Shown: positions 28,401-39,353, counted from the stretch's first letter. The stretch: DNA of 64,000 bases from Antedon mediterranea (GCF_964355755.1 NC_092671.1:16217501-16281500), one strand, 5' to 3'. The notes: a model not told the origin generated them from the sequence alone. Numbers and translations are program-made.

Positions 28401-30904
28401 AAAACAAAGGAGATCATGGTTATTATTTACACCACAGGGAACATAGTCATTTTCAAATCCTAAAAATAGTATGTTATAATTTTCCATGATAGTTTTAGTC
28501 ACAGACTCAATGATTACGATGTCGGTTTTCAGATTCAAATGCACTCACCTGGTAACATTATTCCGGCTAGATATGAAATCAACACTCCTCACAAAGTCCT
28601 GCTTTTTCAATTCTCACATTCAATGCAAACATCATGTATACAGAAATAATAGAACCTATAACCTTCAAAACATGAACCAACTCCCCAAACTACCAATTAA
28701 TTTTATTTCATTTTGATGATCAATAAAAAACAAGAAAGTTAATGGTATAGTTTGATCATTCTCAGGATGCATTAAAGATGTATTGTCCCCCAAAATCATG
28801 AAAAATAAAGATTTTTAAAATCGGACTTTGAATAGGCCATTTTGCAGTTTTAATGAAGTTGTTCACTTCCATAAGAAAAAAAACGGGGGAAAAAAATTAT
28901 TTCACCTATAAAAAGACAAAATAAACAGTTAAATTACCCAAAAACTCATTTTCTTCCAGACAATTTGACCATTTTTTGCTTTAAATTACATTTTTCTCGG
29001 GTAAATAAATTTTTTTCAGACCCAACTTTTTGTGAGAGTGAATAACTATTATGTGACATTAAAATAACATATTCAACAAAAAATTAAAAAAAATATTTTT
29101 TTAGGAGGACAATATATCTTTAACTAATTCATGAAAAACCAGTAAAGCTCGAGAGTAAGACGTAAGTTTAACGCATATTAATACTTTTTTGGGGTTTTTT
29201 ATTGAATCATCAAAATCAACCAATCAACAAATCTTATATTCTAGTGATCCAGATTAACGTTTTCACTCAAATTAACCATCAACACTCATTAACCAATTTA
29301 CTCCCAAAAAAGTAAACCATGGCAATGGGACAACGAGATTATGCAGCATAATTTTTTTTTTTTTAAAGATAGTGTATACTTAAACAGTGACCAATATGGG
29401 TGAAAAGTTGTAGTCAGCAGACAAGAAACAGTTATTGCTTATTTTCTCTAAACATAATACCGTACTAGGATCGGGTGAAGTTAAGTGTCAACACTAAATG
29501 AACACACCAGCGAACAAATAAGTTTGCAACTCAGCAACATATTGCAGTAGAGGCCGCAGTAGAGGCCAAAGTAGTACACTCAGTATTATCGTCGTTACTA
29601 CTACTGTAATAACTAATATTTAAGACAACCCTTTAAACTAACAAAACCTCATGTTCTACAAACAGAATTGAAAGATCTATAAAGTGCCTTAGGCCTGTTC
29701 AAAATGATCATCATAATAACTGTTGTCATTATAACCTATTAATCTATATGCTTCTTCGATCCATTTAATAACAAAGCTATGTCAAGCTTGTATCTATTAT
29801 ATGTTTTTATATCTAACATTCTAAGTTTAAACAAATAATGTCAATTCACCAAACAGTCTTTTCAGTCGCGTTTTATTATCGATGCACGTCTAAATGCCAT
29901 TTATTCATTTTTTCGTATATATTTCTCTTTTCAATTTTATTACAACCATAAAGTTACATTGAACAAACATGTTCCCCATACAGCTCCTAAATTATACATT
30001 TTATTATTAATATTTATATAATATACGATCAAACAAAAAGAAATAAATATAAATGAATATGCTTGAATGTTTACACGTCGTCTCGTTAAAAATTATTCTA
30101 CAAAATTTAAATTAACTTTTTTTTTATTTCTACCGTAAAGCCTGTTTCTCGCTAGGACGTAACGTAAAGACGTAAGCGCAACCACAAGCGAGTTGTCCAA
30201 TGACAAGCGACAGTTCAAGAAATCCGTCGCTTGTGATACATTGGTGTTAAATGTTGCGTTGCGCTTAGGTCCTTGCGTTACGTCGTAGTGGGAACCGAGA
30301 TTAAGCATCATAAATCTACTGGTCTGAGAATGCATTAGGATGTAGAGTAAATTGTAACCTAATTTAATTAATTAATTTATTTATTTATTAATTGTATTTT
30401 AAATGTACATAATGGTATATAATGTTTATACTCATTAGATTTTAGAAAAGTATACTTCACTATTTTAAAAATTCAACAACCCTTTAACAATTTATATGTA
30501 AAATCACGTTGTATATCATATTTACTTTTATATTTACTTGGATTTACATCTTTAAATCGGAGGCACAATTAATTACAGACACAAATAAAAAGGTACATCT
30601 TTCAAAATAAAAATAAAAAGAAGAAAAGGCGAAAAAGATAAACAATACATTAAATAAAATGTAATTATTCAAACCATTTTCCCCACCCTCACTCCTTTTC
30701 AAATTACTTAAGTATTAATATGTATGAAAGAAACACAATTGGAATTTAATAATAATTATGTCTAATAGTAACAACACAAACATCTAAAACTGTAAAAGAT
30801 TACAGATAACTGTCACTGCTCTGCTGCGATCCCGGATGAAATAATTGTTATTTTATTTTTAAAGTTTTAAATAAAAACTTACCTGCTTTTGCTATTGATG
30901 CCAT
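19215..30904 (-). CDS. Secreted neuropeptide-like precursor 1 (amidated FILMP peptide), two exons
   Basis: Coding exon 1 (30904-30883) reads MASIAKA plus one base before GTAAGTT. Exon 2 (19465-19215) follows TTGTTATTCAG, and the join restores frame to give 90 residues. Residues 1-28 form a signal peptide (LVAMTVLLALLHVESVSA). RR at 29-30 is followed by GHPKSNFILMPG and RR at 43-44. Under known prohormone rules this releases GHPKSNFILMP with an amidated C-terminus. The rest is acidic (SPFDDLLQQENT-RR-DNIL...) with no cysteines. Translation stops at TAG 19215-19217. An AGAG|GTAAAC donor at 19231/19232 could instead splice to an unseen exon. Function is unknown: F-x-x-M recalls tachykinins, but the final Pro-amide does not fit. 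The ~11.4 kb intron is rich in repeats. Precursor class confidence is moderate and family assignment is open. Confidence 0.75.
19552..19811. repeat. Interleaved inverted repeats near exon 2
   Basis: TGTGGAGCTTTT (about 19598) mirrors AAAAGCTCCACA (about 19799). Several TAGGTTTTAAAC, AAACGTGTTTA and CTAAACATGT motifs occur on both strands, so it is probably a decayed palindromic element. Confidence 0.55.
20059..22310. repeat. Tandem array, ~0.5 kb unit, four copies plus a diverged remnant
   Basis: Units start at AAATATTATGATGTAGTTT at 20059, 20561, 21089 and 21692, with spacings of about 502, 528 and 603 bp. Each holds AATTATTGTCATTGGTTATG, TAGTGAACGTAGTGACGTAAG, CATTCGATCATATATTATTG and a TCCATTAATAAAGGTGGTG / GTCTCCTTAATAGG module. 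The last unit breaks off near 21990. A diverged piece (GGAAATGGTCCCTTAAATAA to GATTGCAACCACG) lies at 22180-22300. No coding frame is shared. The whole array lies in the intron of precursor gene 1. Confidence 0.93.
21475..21560 (-). repeat. Inverted insert within the tandem array
   Basis: The insert is the reverse complement of about 21907-21991 in the fourth unit, including the ATGGTTTAGCAAGATATATA variant found only in that unit. It interrupts the third unit between AAAACATAATAT and GGAAGGAAATGG. Confidence 0.85.
22311..23622. other. Intron DNA, no gene seen
   Basis: A reverse frame of 82 codons at 22408-22656 looks membrane-like but has no splice or start context. A lone B-box-like AGGTTCGAATCTTG occurs near 23147. 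An (AAAAT)n run lies at 23575-23600. Confidence 0.55.
23623..23877. mobile_element. MITE with perfect 32-bp terminal inverted repeats
   Basis: The left end GTAATTAAGTTATATTGTTG + GAGTGACGAAAC is the exact complement of the right end GTTTCGTCACTCC + AACAATATAACTTAATTAC. The total is about 255 bp, non-coding. Perfect ends suggest a young insertion. Confidence 0.92.
23962..24118 (+). mobile_element. tRNA-headed SINE, second family
   Basis: GGTGGTCTAGAGGTATGAACG resembles an A box. GTCGTGGGTTCGAGCAG is a good B box at the expected spacing. The tail AGAGTAGGGCAAAAACATCT ... ACTCAACACCCTGACG is shared with 57553-57592. The acceptor-stem ends do not pair well, so a working tRNA gene is unlikely. 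Confidence 0.65.
24995..25115 (+). mobile_element. SINE-like fragment
   Basis: A B-box-like GAGTTCGAATCGTATCCC is followed by GGTCCTTGAGCAAGTCACTT, a phrase typical of SINE bodies (compare CCTTGGGCAAG-type segments in many animal SINEs). The A box is not clear. Confidence 0.5.
25520..25531. repeat. Poly-C run
   Basis: A 12-base C tract in AT-rich DNA, prone to length change. Confidence 0.9.
26309..26479. mobile_element. MITE, AAAGGCGGTTTTCC ends
   Basis: Left AAGGCGGTTTTCCACTATACG mirrors right TTCGCTAAGGGAAAACAGACTT. The inner TTCGCGCGAAT mirrors ATTCGAATCGCG-like DNA. About 170 bp, imperfect ends, non-coding. Confidence 0.75.
26480..28548. other. Intron DNA, no gene seen
   Basis: Several reverse frames of 60-80 codons occur, as expected by chance in such AT-rich DNA. 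None has a domain or paired splice signals. Confidence 0.5.
28549..28598 (-). other. Candidate small exon
   Basis: On the minus strand a 50-base open segment (reading DFVRSVDFISSRNNVT) ends at a perfect CAG|GTGAGT donor. Its possible acceptor, GAAAAAGCAG, lacks a pyrimidine tract. An alternative acceptor at 28612/28613 adds LKKQ. Either form would leave exon 2 of precursor 1 out of frame, so it would belong to a nested gene or be chance. Confidence 0.2.
28772..29123. mobile_element. MITE, TTAAAGATRTATTGTCC family, copy 2
   Basis: The ends TTAAAGATGTATTGTCCCC and GGACAATATATCTTTAA match the copy at 15911-16226. Internal blocks align, with small insertions such as AATAACTATTATGTGAC near the right end. 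Confidence 0.88.
30137..30303. mobile_element. MITE, ACGCAACGCAAGGACGT family, copy e
   Basis: It runs from AAAGCCTGTTTCTCGCTAGG to CGTAGTGGGAACCGAGATT, with TGACAAGCGACAGTTCAAG inside and CGTCGCTTGTGAT mirrored. It lies in the intron about 0.6 kb downstream of exon 1 of precursor gene 1. Confidence 0.85.
30883..30904 (-). CDS. Neuropeptide-like precursor 1, exon 1 coding part
   Basis: ATGGCATCAATAGCAAAAGC plus AG, then the donor GTAAGTT. The final G joins exon 2 to make Val. Short first coding exons that end inside the signal peptide are common in neuropeptide genes. The start lies about 73 bases below a TATA box. Confidence 0.75.
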
Positions 30905-30976
30905 TTGTTCGAAGAATTACAAAAATCTTGAATTAAAATAACGAATCTCTTGTTTTAAAGTTTTATCTTTCTTTCC

Positions 30977-30985
30977 CTATTTATA
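30977..30985 (-). promoter_or_regulatory. TATA box of precursor gene 1
   Basis: TATAAATAG on the minus strand, a consensus TATA box. Transcription would start near 30950, leaving about 45 bases of 5' UTR before the ATG. A GGGCGGG motif lies further up at 31133-31140. Confidence 0.65.
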
Positions 30986-30999
30986 ATATAAATTTGTTG

Positions 31000-33900
31000 A
31001 TAACTCTACAATCTAATAAAGCGCTGTTCTTTGACAACTAGCTTAGTATACACTGCTAGACGCTATTCTTCTGGATTGCTTTTAATTCGCACGTACGCTT
31101 CGCCGCAGCCATTCATCGGGTCTTGAACGGAACCCGCCCACTTGTTAGGCTATTTGTTGCCCCATCAACGCCTATTTCACCTGTCCATTAAACGACAACA
31201 ATTTACGTCTCCGACAACCAAGACATCGGATGGTAGTTTACACGTCATATTACTCTACGGAAAAGAGTGATGTAATAATAATATTCATTATCACAATAGT
31301 GTAAATACAGTAAGAATTTATCACAGTATAGTGTAATTGCGATGCTGTACTTAACGAACGCGGTGCCGATTTATTTTTAGATATTTTAAGGAAAAAGTTT
31401 AACGACGTCAGGAATTGCTATAACGTCAAGTATTCAATCATTATTTTCCTTATTTGAGAAACAAGAGTACTCTATTCTGTCAATCAGACTATAATACTTC
31501 CTCATCAAAATCACCTTTGCTGCAGCGTTCGTGGTGCTTAGTGAGTGCATTGCAGGGTTGCTAACGTCATCAATAAATAGGGAGTAATCGTTGCTGTTGT
31601 TTTAATATTTGTTATAACTATCATTTCTTTTATTTATGTTAACTACAATAAATAGTTATGATTGTTTCATCCACGATGTAGTTAATCAATTTGGTTTCTC
31701 TCTCATTGGCATAAATCGAAGTGACAAACATAATTTTCGTGACAATTTTTAAATAATGTTAATTAATTTTCACTCAGGCATAATAATAAAAAGTATTTTC
31801 TGAAAGCGTGTTAATCATATTTCACCTGTCCACACATATAAGAGTGAACCTAACCAAACGGAGTTCATAGACCGTTAGAGGTCTGTCAGTATTTTAAATT
31901 GTGAGCCAACGATTTTAAGTTAATCTAAAGATTTACGAAACGTATAATATAATTTATAACCTTCAATATGAGGCGTTTATGATTATTGTCCGATACGTTG
32001 AAATGGGTAGCGTGATATATCTGATCACATGTGAAATCCAGTTGACGCGTACGGTCACCCGATTCGCGTAAGGTATAGACAATAAACATCAGTTTCTTGT
32101 TTCTTAACTACAACATTTCCCCCACTTAGACACCGTAAGTTGCCTCTTTTTCAAATACCTTAGGCCTATGACAATCTTTTTTGGTAAGCCAGTTGATTTG
32201 CTGAATGGAGATGGAAATAAATCAAAATAATGTAAAAAAATACCCCAAAAACCAAGAAGGATAACATAATATGATTATAAATACGGTACTTTTATATATA
32301 TTGGAAATAATTATTCATTCTTTAAAGAACCTTAATATTAGTACTTCTTTTTAATAAAAAACATTTGTTTTTGTGGTAAAACTATAAGCAAATTAGACAG
32401 CATTATTTAATACAATGTAAGTGTACAAAATTATAAAATAAGTTCATTTTAAATTTCCAGTATTTTAATGTAACATAACAATAATAAATTAATTTAAAAA
32501 AAATTAATGATATTCCAGATTCATTTTTGAATGGCAGTTTGAAAGTGTTTTATTTTTAGATTATCGTCTGATGGTATTTAATTGGACAAAGTGCTGGATC
32601 ACCATCACTTCGAAACAAAGCCGCCTGCTTTCTAGCAATTATTGACTTTCATACAATATCACTTGGTTTATTCGTTGATTATTAATGCGAATTGTTTTCT
32701 TGTCGAAAGGCACACTTTGCTTATACGCGTTCATGACATTAATTGCTCCAATTAGATTTTAAGTAATGGCTATCATTCTATTTTTCGTATTGAATGAAGC
32801 TTGAGAACGTTTTGTTGCTCTGCAACTGACGGATATTTTACGATATTGATATGTTTCAAACTGAACATTAAACAAGTGAATAGGAGCCCCAAAATTGCTA
32901 TCCATATTAATCTTCTTGTTCACACCACAAGTGATGTAAAGGAAGAAACGGCATGGCATTGAATGTATGCGTGCCATGTGCAACATATTAGACAATTTAT
33001 TTGCGCTGACAATAAAACTATTTGGCATAAATAAAAGCGTCATGAATGAAATAACAAAATCATTGAAAACAAAAATCCATCATACCTCGTTGCGTCTTAT
33101 TGTCGAAATTATTTCACTAACCCTTTTTTTGCAATGTTGTTTCTTAAATTCAAAAGCAAATTACTTAAAAATGACAATGCTGTGAGTATCAGTGGCTTGA
33201 TCTCAATATAAATAAAATAAGCAAAAGGCTAAATCAGAACGATAAAGTAAAACAGCCAGAAGAAAGGGAAAGAAAGTGTCAATATTTTGAAAAACACTAT
33301 TCTACAGGAGGGCTAATGTTGTTCCCCCCTTAACTATTTACTATATCTCTTTAAATCTTGCTGGATTTAATGTTTATTATCTCCTCTCTATACTAATTAT
33401 TATTTTGTTCATGTTGATTTTTATTTTTAAGTTTTACAACTTTCTTGTACGAAAATACTAATTAATAGTTTAGTAATTAGTTATTATTTAGTTCTATGTT
33501 AGGAATTGCACTCTACGTTTTAACTTGTGGAATAATGATTTGACTAAACTCTTATAATATTCAGTTCTTATAATGTTATAAGAAAGATTTATAGACATAA
33601 TTTCTGTGGCCGAAGATATTTAAGGTTTGGTTTAATTATTTTGTTGTTTAATACTATAGCGCCACCAGTGTCTACAATTTCTAAGTGCATGTCGATAAGG
33701 GGCGCTACTCAACAAATCATGTAGCGGTTTTGTAGGCTTTATCAGACAATAAGCGATTTGTCAAATCAATTACAAATACCTCTTTTAGAGTTAAAATAGA
33801 AGAAGGAAAGTGGATCTAGATTTTGAAATAAAGATATAATGTTTTGAAACACGTTTCGATGTGTAGGCTAGGCCTACTAAAATAAAGTGTGCCTACTGGA

Positions 33901-34040
33901 ATCTGAGCAAAGAATCTTTCTATTTAAAGATGAAAACTATTTTATGTAGTAAAATATATATCTGATATGTTGTGTGTAAATACATGTAGCCAAAAATAAA
34001 TAGAATACCGTATCCTTTTAATTACATTTAACGAGAATAT
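31000..34040. other. Upstream region of precursor gene 1
   Basis: No coding exon seen. A relatively GC-rich stretch at 31080-31260 just above the TATA box is the likely proximal promoter. Overlapping frames near 32760-33180 on both strands lack any coding sign. A CTCF-like GCGCCACCAGTG lies near 33659. Confidence 0.5.
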
Positions 34041-34042
34041 CA

Positions 34043-34162
34043 ATGACGTCATTACGAATAATGGCATCTTCTAGTTGGTTAATTTAGACGTCATTTAACG
34101 TTATTTTTTAAAATGACGTCTTATCACGACAGACATAATGACGTCTTATCACGACAGACATA
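34043..34162. promoter_or_regulatory. CRE-like cluster with 25-bp tandem repeat
   Basis: TGACGTCA at 34043 and GACGTCAT at about 34087 are followed by two tandem copies of ATGACGTCTTATCACGACAG + ACATA (34113-34162), giving four CRE-type cores in 120 bases. Another TGACGTCA is at 35219. The nearest identified promoter is that of precursor gene 1, 3 kb away. A role as an enhancer is inference. Confidence 0.4.
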
Positions 34163-36221
34163 ACATTTTCCTTAAAATAATATAGACAATAAAGTCGTTT
34201 TATTGTTGCATTACGTTTTTAACATCTTATTAAATTTGTATACCAAATAAGGTAATTTACGTTTATTAAGGACTGTTGTAAAATAGCTAGAAAGGTCCAT
34301 CGGAACTAATTTGCTAAAAAATTAATGATTATTAGCAATAGGCCTTATTATAATTGGAATTTAATGAAAATGTAATTATTCTACATAACAATTGATTGCA
34401 GTATAGTTAGATAAGTTTAGGTCTATAAACAAAGGTCGATAGTGATAATTTGATTTGATAATGGTATAATCATGGAGAATTATTTATCTTCCATGGTATA
34501 ATACAGCAGTATAGATGTCAATGACAGAGTCAACAAACGCTTATGCAAATCACGCGTTTAGATTTTGTTTAGGTTTTAGTCACATTAATATAAATGATAT
34601 ACTGTATTACGTATGAATTAGACTGTTAGTTTCGATCATAATCAACGACAAAACACAAAACCAAAGAGGATAAAATCGTATAGAAATTATATAACAATAC
34701 GATAAACAAAAGTTGAAAAAACAAAATAAAAACATTTTTCAAAATATAGCAATAACAAACAAAAAACAATCAAACATAACATATTTCGATTTTTTATTTA
34801 TTTATTTTTTAAATAAGAAGAACCTCCACCGCCCATCACCCACACCATACACCTATGTATAGTAGTACTGTATGGCATACATCAAATAATAAACTGTCTA
34901 TTAAAACATTCCATCTGAACACCTATGAATTGTTACTGTTATTTTGTTTTAAAAGCTTCACCATGCAATAACAACAAATAATTTAGGGGGAAAAATATAA
35001 TTAAATGTCTCTGTATTGCAGGATTATATCCCATTAAACTCCGTCACTTGTTTGTGGACAACTTTTGTTGACTATTTTTCTGTCGCTGTCGTAGTCCCCT
35101 AACAGGATTATTTATCGAAAGAACAAGTAATTATAAAGATCAACGTTTACTATCGAGTCGTGTTAAAGACTGTCGAATTGATAGCACCGCCAACTAATGG
35201 CATGGCACCTAATTTACCTGACGTCATCACTTATTACACACCCGCGCTCATTTCAATATTTATGATCCAGCGAGTCTTTTCCTTATAAACAATAATATTT
35301 AGGTGCAATAATGGAAGTTTTGTTGTTAGTATAAAGATAATTTATGATCGATATAAAAACTGGTACAAAACATGCAGAATATTCGGGTGATTTCGAGTGA
35401 AATTAAGTGCTTAAATTTACGAGTATATTTAAAAATAGCTATTCCTCGCGTGTCGCTCGAATAGTCCATGCGTGTCCTGGAATATTGCATGCCCTACCCG
35501 AGGCAATGCAATACATATGCTTTTTTAATCAGTATCTGTATTTGTCTTATCCTAATCAAGATATTCTAAAGTGTCTTTAATTTGTGCCTGATTTCCAGGT
35601 TAATACCTCAGGGCTAAACTGCTTTCTTGCTTTCCTGTGAATAACGGAAAAAAATAAGTGAAAATAAATAATTCTAAAATTAAAATGATCTCTATTCCTA
35701 CATGTGACGTTTATTGGCAAACTATTATTAATATCACTATAAAAATTCTGAAATTGCAATATAAAGTGCAATTTACTATCCATGTTAAGAAACTTAGCCA
35801 ACTTCAATCCTTTCGACCTAATTTAAGGGGTTCAATTATCTATTTTCTTTAGATTTAGATTCTAAACAATTTTTCCATACATTATTATACAATAACAAGA
35901 AAGTAATTTAGATGTTTCTTTGTAAAATAAAAATAATAATAAACGTTTTATTGTTTATTGTTTGGATATACAATGCTAAGGCATAGTATGGCCTTATGTC
36001 ATACTGAGACCTACTGTTTATAATTCTATATCATTCCAAATTTTTAAAATTGTTTCTATTCATTATGTTATTCTAATATCAACTATTACATTCATTCATG
36101 TAAGTACTGTAAATAAGTACTTAGTATATTTTACTGACTTGAAAATGTATGCTTTATACGGTGCCTATATCTACGCTATCTCACTAAATGCTTCGGTTTG
36201 ATTGAACCACACGGACTTCTA

Positions 36222-36359
36222 TTACATTTTAGAAGTCTTTCCATTTAATTCCATGAAAAACTGTTCACATTGCTTGATAATTTGTTTCAATTTCTCTGGG
36301 TTTTGTGTATGGGATGTAAAATTGAGTTTCTTCACGCCTAATTTTCTTCTTTTCCACAT
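36222..36359 (-). CDS. Short open frame, 45 aa, possible small gene
   Basis: The minus strand encodes MWKRRKLGVKKLNF... with a lysine/glutamine-rich helix-like stretch (PEKLKQIIKQCEQFF) and ends at TAA. A 13-codon frame (MMRTLYARILRPS) ends in TAA directly touching this ATG (TAAATG). Upstream, a 49-codon frame (about 36580-36435) carries a CG|GTAAGT donor, and GTGACGTAAC near 36438 is CRE-like. I recognise no family. It may be a reinitiating small-ORF transcript, a decayed gene or chance. Confidence 0.25.
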   Translation of the reverse strand: MWKRRKLGVKKLNFTSHTQNPEKLKQIIKQCEQFFMELNGKTSKM

Positions 36360-36639
36360 TTATGATGGTCTCAGTATGCGAGCGTATAAAGTCCGCATCA
36401 TTTCATCACCAACGTATAAAAACAGGTTTACATCTTTGTTACGTCACATTCCCTTGCTATGGTAACTTACCGAAAAGAAGCCCCCTTCTTTGGTCTGCAA
36501 AGTAATGGGCTTCATTTCAAGATAAACTATTTGTATATCAAAGGAACAAGCTGATTTAATGCCAGATGACGATTGATGCAGATATAATATCATCGAGTTT
36601 ATTATTGTATCGTAATACGTGCATTTTTCAGTTTAAAAT

Positions 36640-37910
36640 GGTATTTCGTCATAAATACGTAAAAAAATACTATTATTGTACAGTAGTAGCAATTCACAAA
36701 CTTTACAGCCTTCATTTTGAAAAGAATCCACTCTTTAATTTGCAAAAGTAATCTCGATAAGAAGCCCATTTTGAAACGAAGACCATCTTGAAGAAGCCCA
36801 CCCAAGAAGAGTACTAAAAAATAAGCCCATCAACTTCTTTTCGAGGTGTTACGGTACCGTCGTATGCTTACATGTTACACGTCAATAAGTTCAGCCTGCC
36901 TTACCCATTTTTCGGTAATGTTAAAGACGAAAATACGTTTTTATTACAATTATTAGTAAAAATTGTGGAATAGAACTGAAAATTGTGTTTATAATGTTGA
37001 ACTTTGCAATAATATGTCAGTTGCTATATTGTAAATAATTATTCAAATTACCTGAATTGGTGTCGAATATATCTAGCGGGCTTCCGCGTGAAACATTAGA
37101 TTTTTCTATTAGTTTGTGAATTACAGAAACTATGAACAGATATTTGAATTCGTATCGTCACAGGGCGTTCAGTTCGATATGACCCGTTCCATCACTGTCA
37201 TGTTCTACTGTCACAAATAGATAATATCGTTTATTTACCGGGTATGCTAAACGAGAATATTGATACTAACTGCGTTTGGCATGATTTGAAATTAAAAGTT
37301 ATAACGAAACATTTACGAAATGAGATAAGGTCGTGTGTGTCAAGCTAGAGCTTAATCTCTGCTTTAAACACAAACATATAACTCTATCAAATCAAAAAAT
37401 AGAAGAGTATCAAGTATTATTAGGTGTATTAATAATATGAACTTTGAACAGATTCTGTCTCCAATGAACTGTTTTATTTAAAGTTTCAGATTGCGAGTAT
37501 ATTATAGAATGCTATCAATACTAAAAAGTGTAAATGTTCAATGTTCTGTGTCTGAAGTCAATTAATAATAGGTTTAGCATTTTGTACTATATTTATAGTG
37601 CGGATTAATTTTAATGTTATTCTGTTATTACATCATACATCATAATTAAACAGTAAAGCGTTGTTGATCTTTTCCATTTGTAGACCTTGTTATCATATTG
37701 AGTACATTATTTTACCAGCCTTCCATGATTTTACTTTTTAACGGGAATGTCCTCCGATTTATTTTGATTCAGGCCTAACATCGATTGTTTAATTTGACAA
37801 CGCGGAAACTCCGCATTTTTGGCTGTTAGAAATTGAACCAGAACTAAGAAGTACAACCATATGTATTAATTTGTGTATTTTCAACCAGGCACAATACTTT
37901 CTGATTTTGA
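36640..37910. other. Intergenic DNA, no gene seen
   Basis: Repeated GAAGCCCA motifs occur at 36755-36830. Nothing else stands out. Confidence 0.5.
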
Positions 37911-37913
37911 GTG

Positions 37914-39008
37914 GAGTAATGACGCACACGTATTTCAAAACCAAACTGTTAAGAACAATTATTAAAAAAATAAATAAAAGTTACTCAATAAGACACGGTA
38001 GATCCATTCCGGCCAGAAATGAAAATAATAATAATAGGAGCCTAAAGATTTGCATTATACAATCTAAATTAAATGGTTATATGATAATTATTATTTTGGT
38101 TAAAATAAACCCATCAAAATCAGTAAAAACAAACATCACAAAATCAATTAGCCTCCAAGAGGCCTAATTTTAAATTAGAAAGGTCGCCAAGTGTAATAAT
38201 TTCAAAATTTGGTATGGGTCGTTATGAAATAGAAGGCAATGATTGGCTATACATTTACAGATGAACTCCTGAGTTGAGTAATGACGCAAACGTATTTCAA
38301 AACCAAATCGTTAAGAACAATTATTAAAAAATAAATAAACGAAGAAAAGTTACTCAATAAGACACGGTAGATCCATTCCGGCCAGAAATGAAAATAATAA
38401 TAATAGGAGCCTAAAGATTTGCATTATACAATCTAAATTAAATGGTTATATGATAATTATTATTTTGGTTAAAATAAACCCATCAAAATCAGTAAAAACA
38501 AACATCACAAAATCAATTAGCCTCCAAGAGGCCTAATTTTAAATTAGAAAGGTCGCCAAGTGTAATAATTTCAAAATTTGGTATGGGTCGTTATGAAATA
38601 GAAGGCAATGATTGGCTATACATTTACAGATGAACTCCTGAGTTGAGTAATGACGCAAACGTATTTCAAAACCAAATCGTTAAGAACAATTATTAAAAAA
38701 TAAATAAACGAAGAAAAGTTACTCAATAAGACACGGTAGATCCATTCCGGCCAGAAATGAAAATAATAATAATAGGAGCCTAAAGATTTTCATTATACAA
38801 TCTAAATTAAATGTTTATATGATAATTATTATTTTGGTTAAAATAAACCCATCAAAATCAGTAAAAACAAACATCACAAAATCAATTAGCCTCCAAGAGG
38901 CCTAATTTTAAATTAGAAAGGTCGCCAAGTGTAATAATTTCAAAATTTGGTATGGGTCGTTATGAAATAGAAGGCAATGATTGGCTATACATTTACAGAT
39001 GAACTCCT
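37914..39008. repeat. Tandem repeat, ~365-bp unit, three copies
   Basis: Units start at GAGTAATGACGCA at 37914, 38276 and 38645 and end at ACAGATGAACTCC. The last two are nearly identical. The first lacks ACGAAG after AAATAA and has CACACG for CAAACG. A 98-codon forward frame in the first unit breaks in the others, so it is not coding. The array stops 350 bp before the EF-hand gene's first exon. Confidence 0.93.
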
Positions 39009-39054
39009 TTCTTTGAAACTGGCAAATCACTTACCAGGGGCAACAACACTACCG

Positions 39055-39310
39055 CGTGACGTAGGTTTCGTCATTGGAAACACCGTACCTACAACTCTCT
39101 TCATCTTATCTATAAGATAACGCAAAACATTTCAACTTCATAATAGCTGCATTAAACTGGCAGTCCACTGACGGAAGGAACGCTTTTAATTGGAAGAAAG
39201 TCGATCCCAAAGTTATCATTCAGTTATTATTGATATTAGCGTGTGTAACCCAAATCGAAAGACTGTACATTTTCTGTGGCGAGACGGTGTAATACCTTGC
39301 TATATATTCA
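39055..39310 (+). promoter_or_regulatory. Proximal promoter of the EF-hand gene
   Basis: GTGACGTA (CRE-like, 39056), CATTGG (CCAAT box, 39072), opposed GATA sites CTTATC and AGATAA (39105-39120) and CTATATATTC (TATA-like, 39300-39309) precede the first coding exon. Transcription would start near 39330. Factor identities are inferred from motifs. Confidence 0.45.
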
Positions 39311-39353
39311 TTGAGGAGTGCTCACCTACGGCTTACTTACGGTATCTGAAACG

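Noticed and set aside
30093-30335. 80-codon reverse frame
   Set aside because: It lies over MITE copy e and is a by-product of the repeat.
32759-33185. Overlapping 94- and 72-codon frames on opposite strands
   Set aside because: Opposed frames without splice signals or domains are expected by chance in this composition.
37871-38167. 98-codon forward frame
   Set aside because: It lies in the three-unit tandem repeat and is interrupted in the other units.
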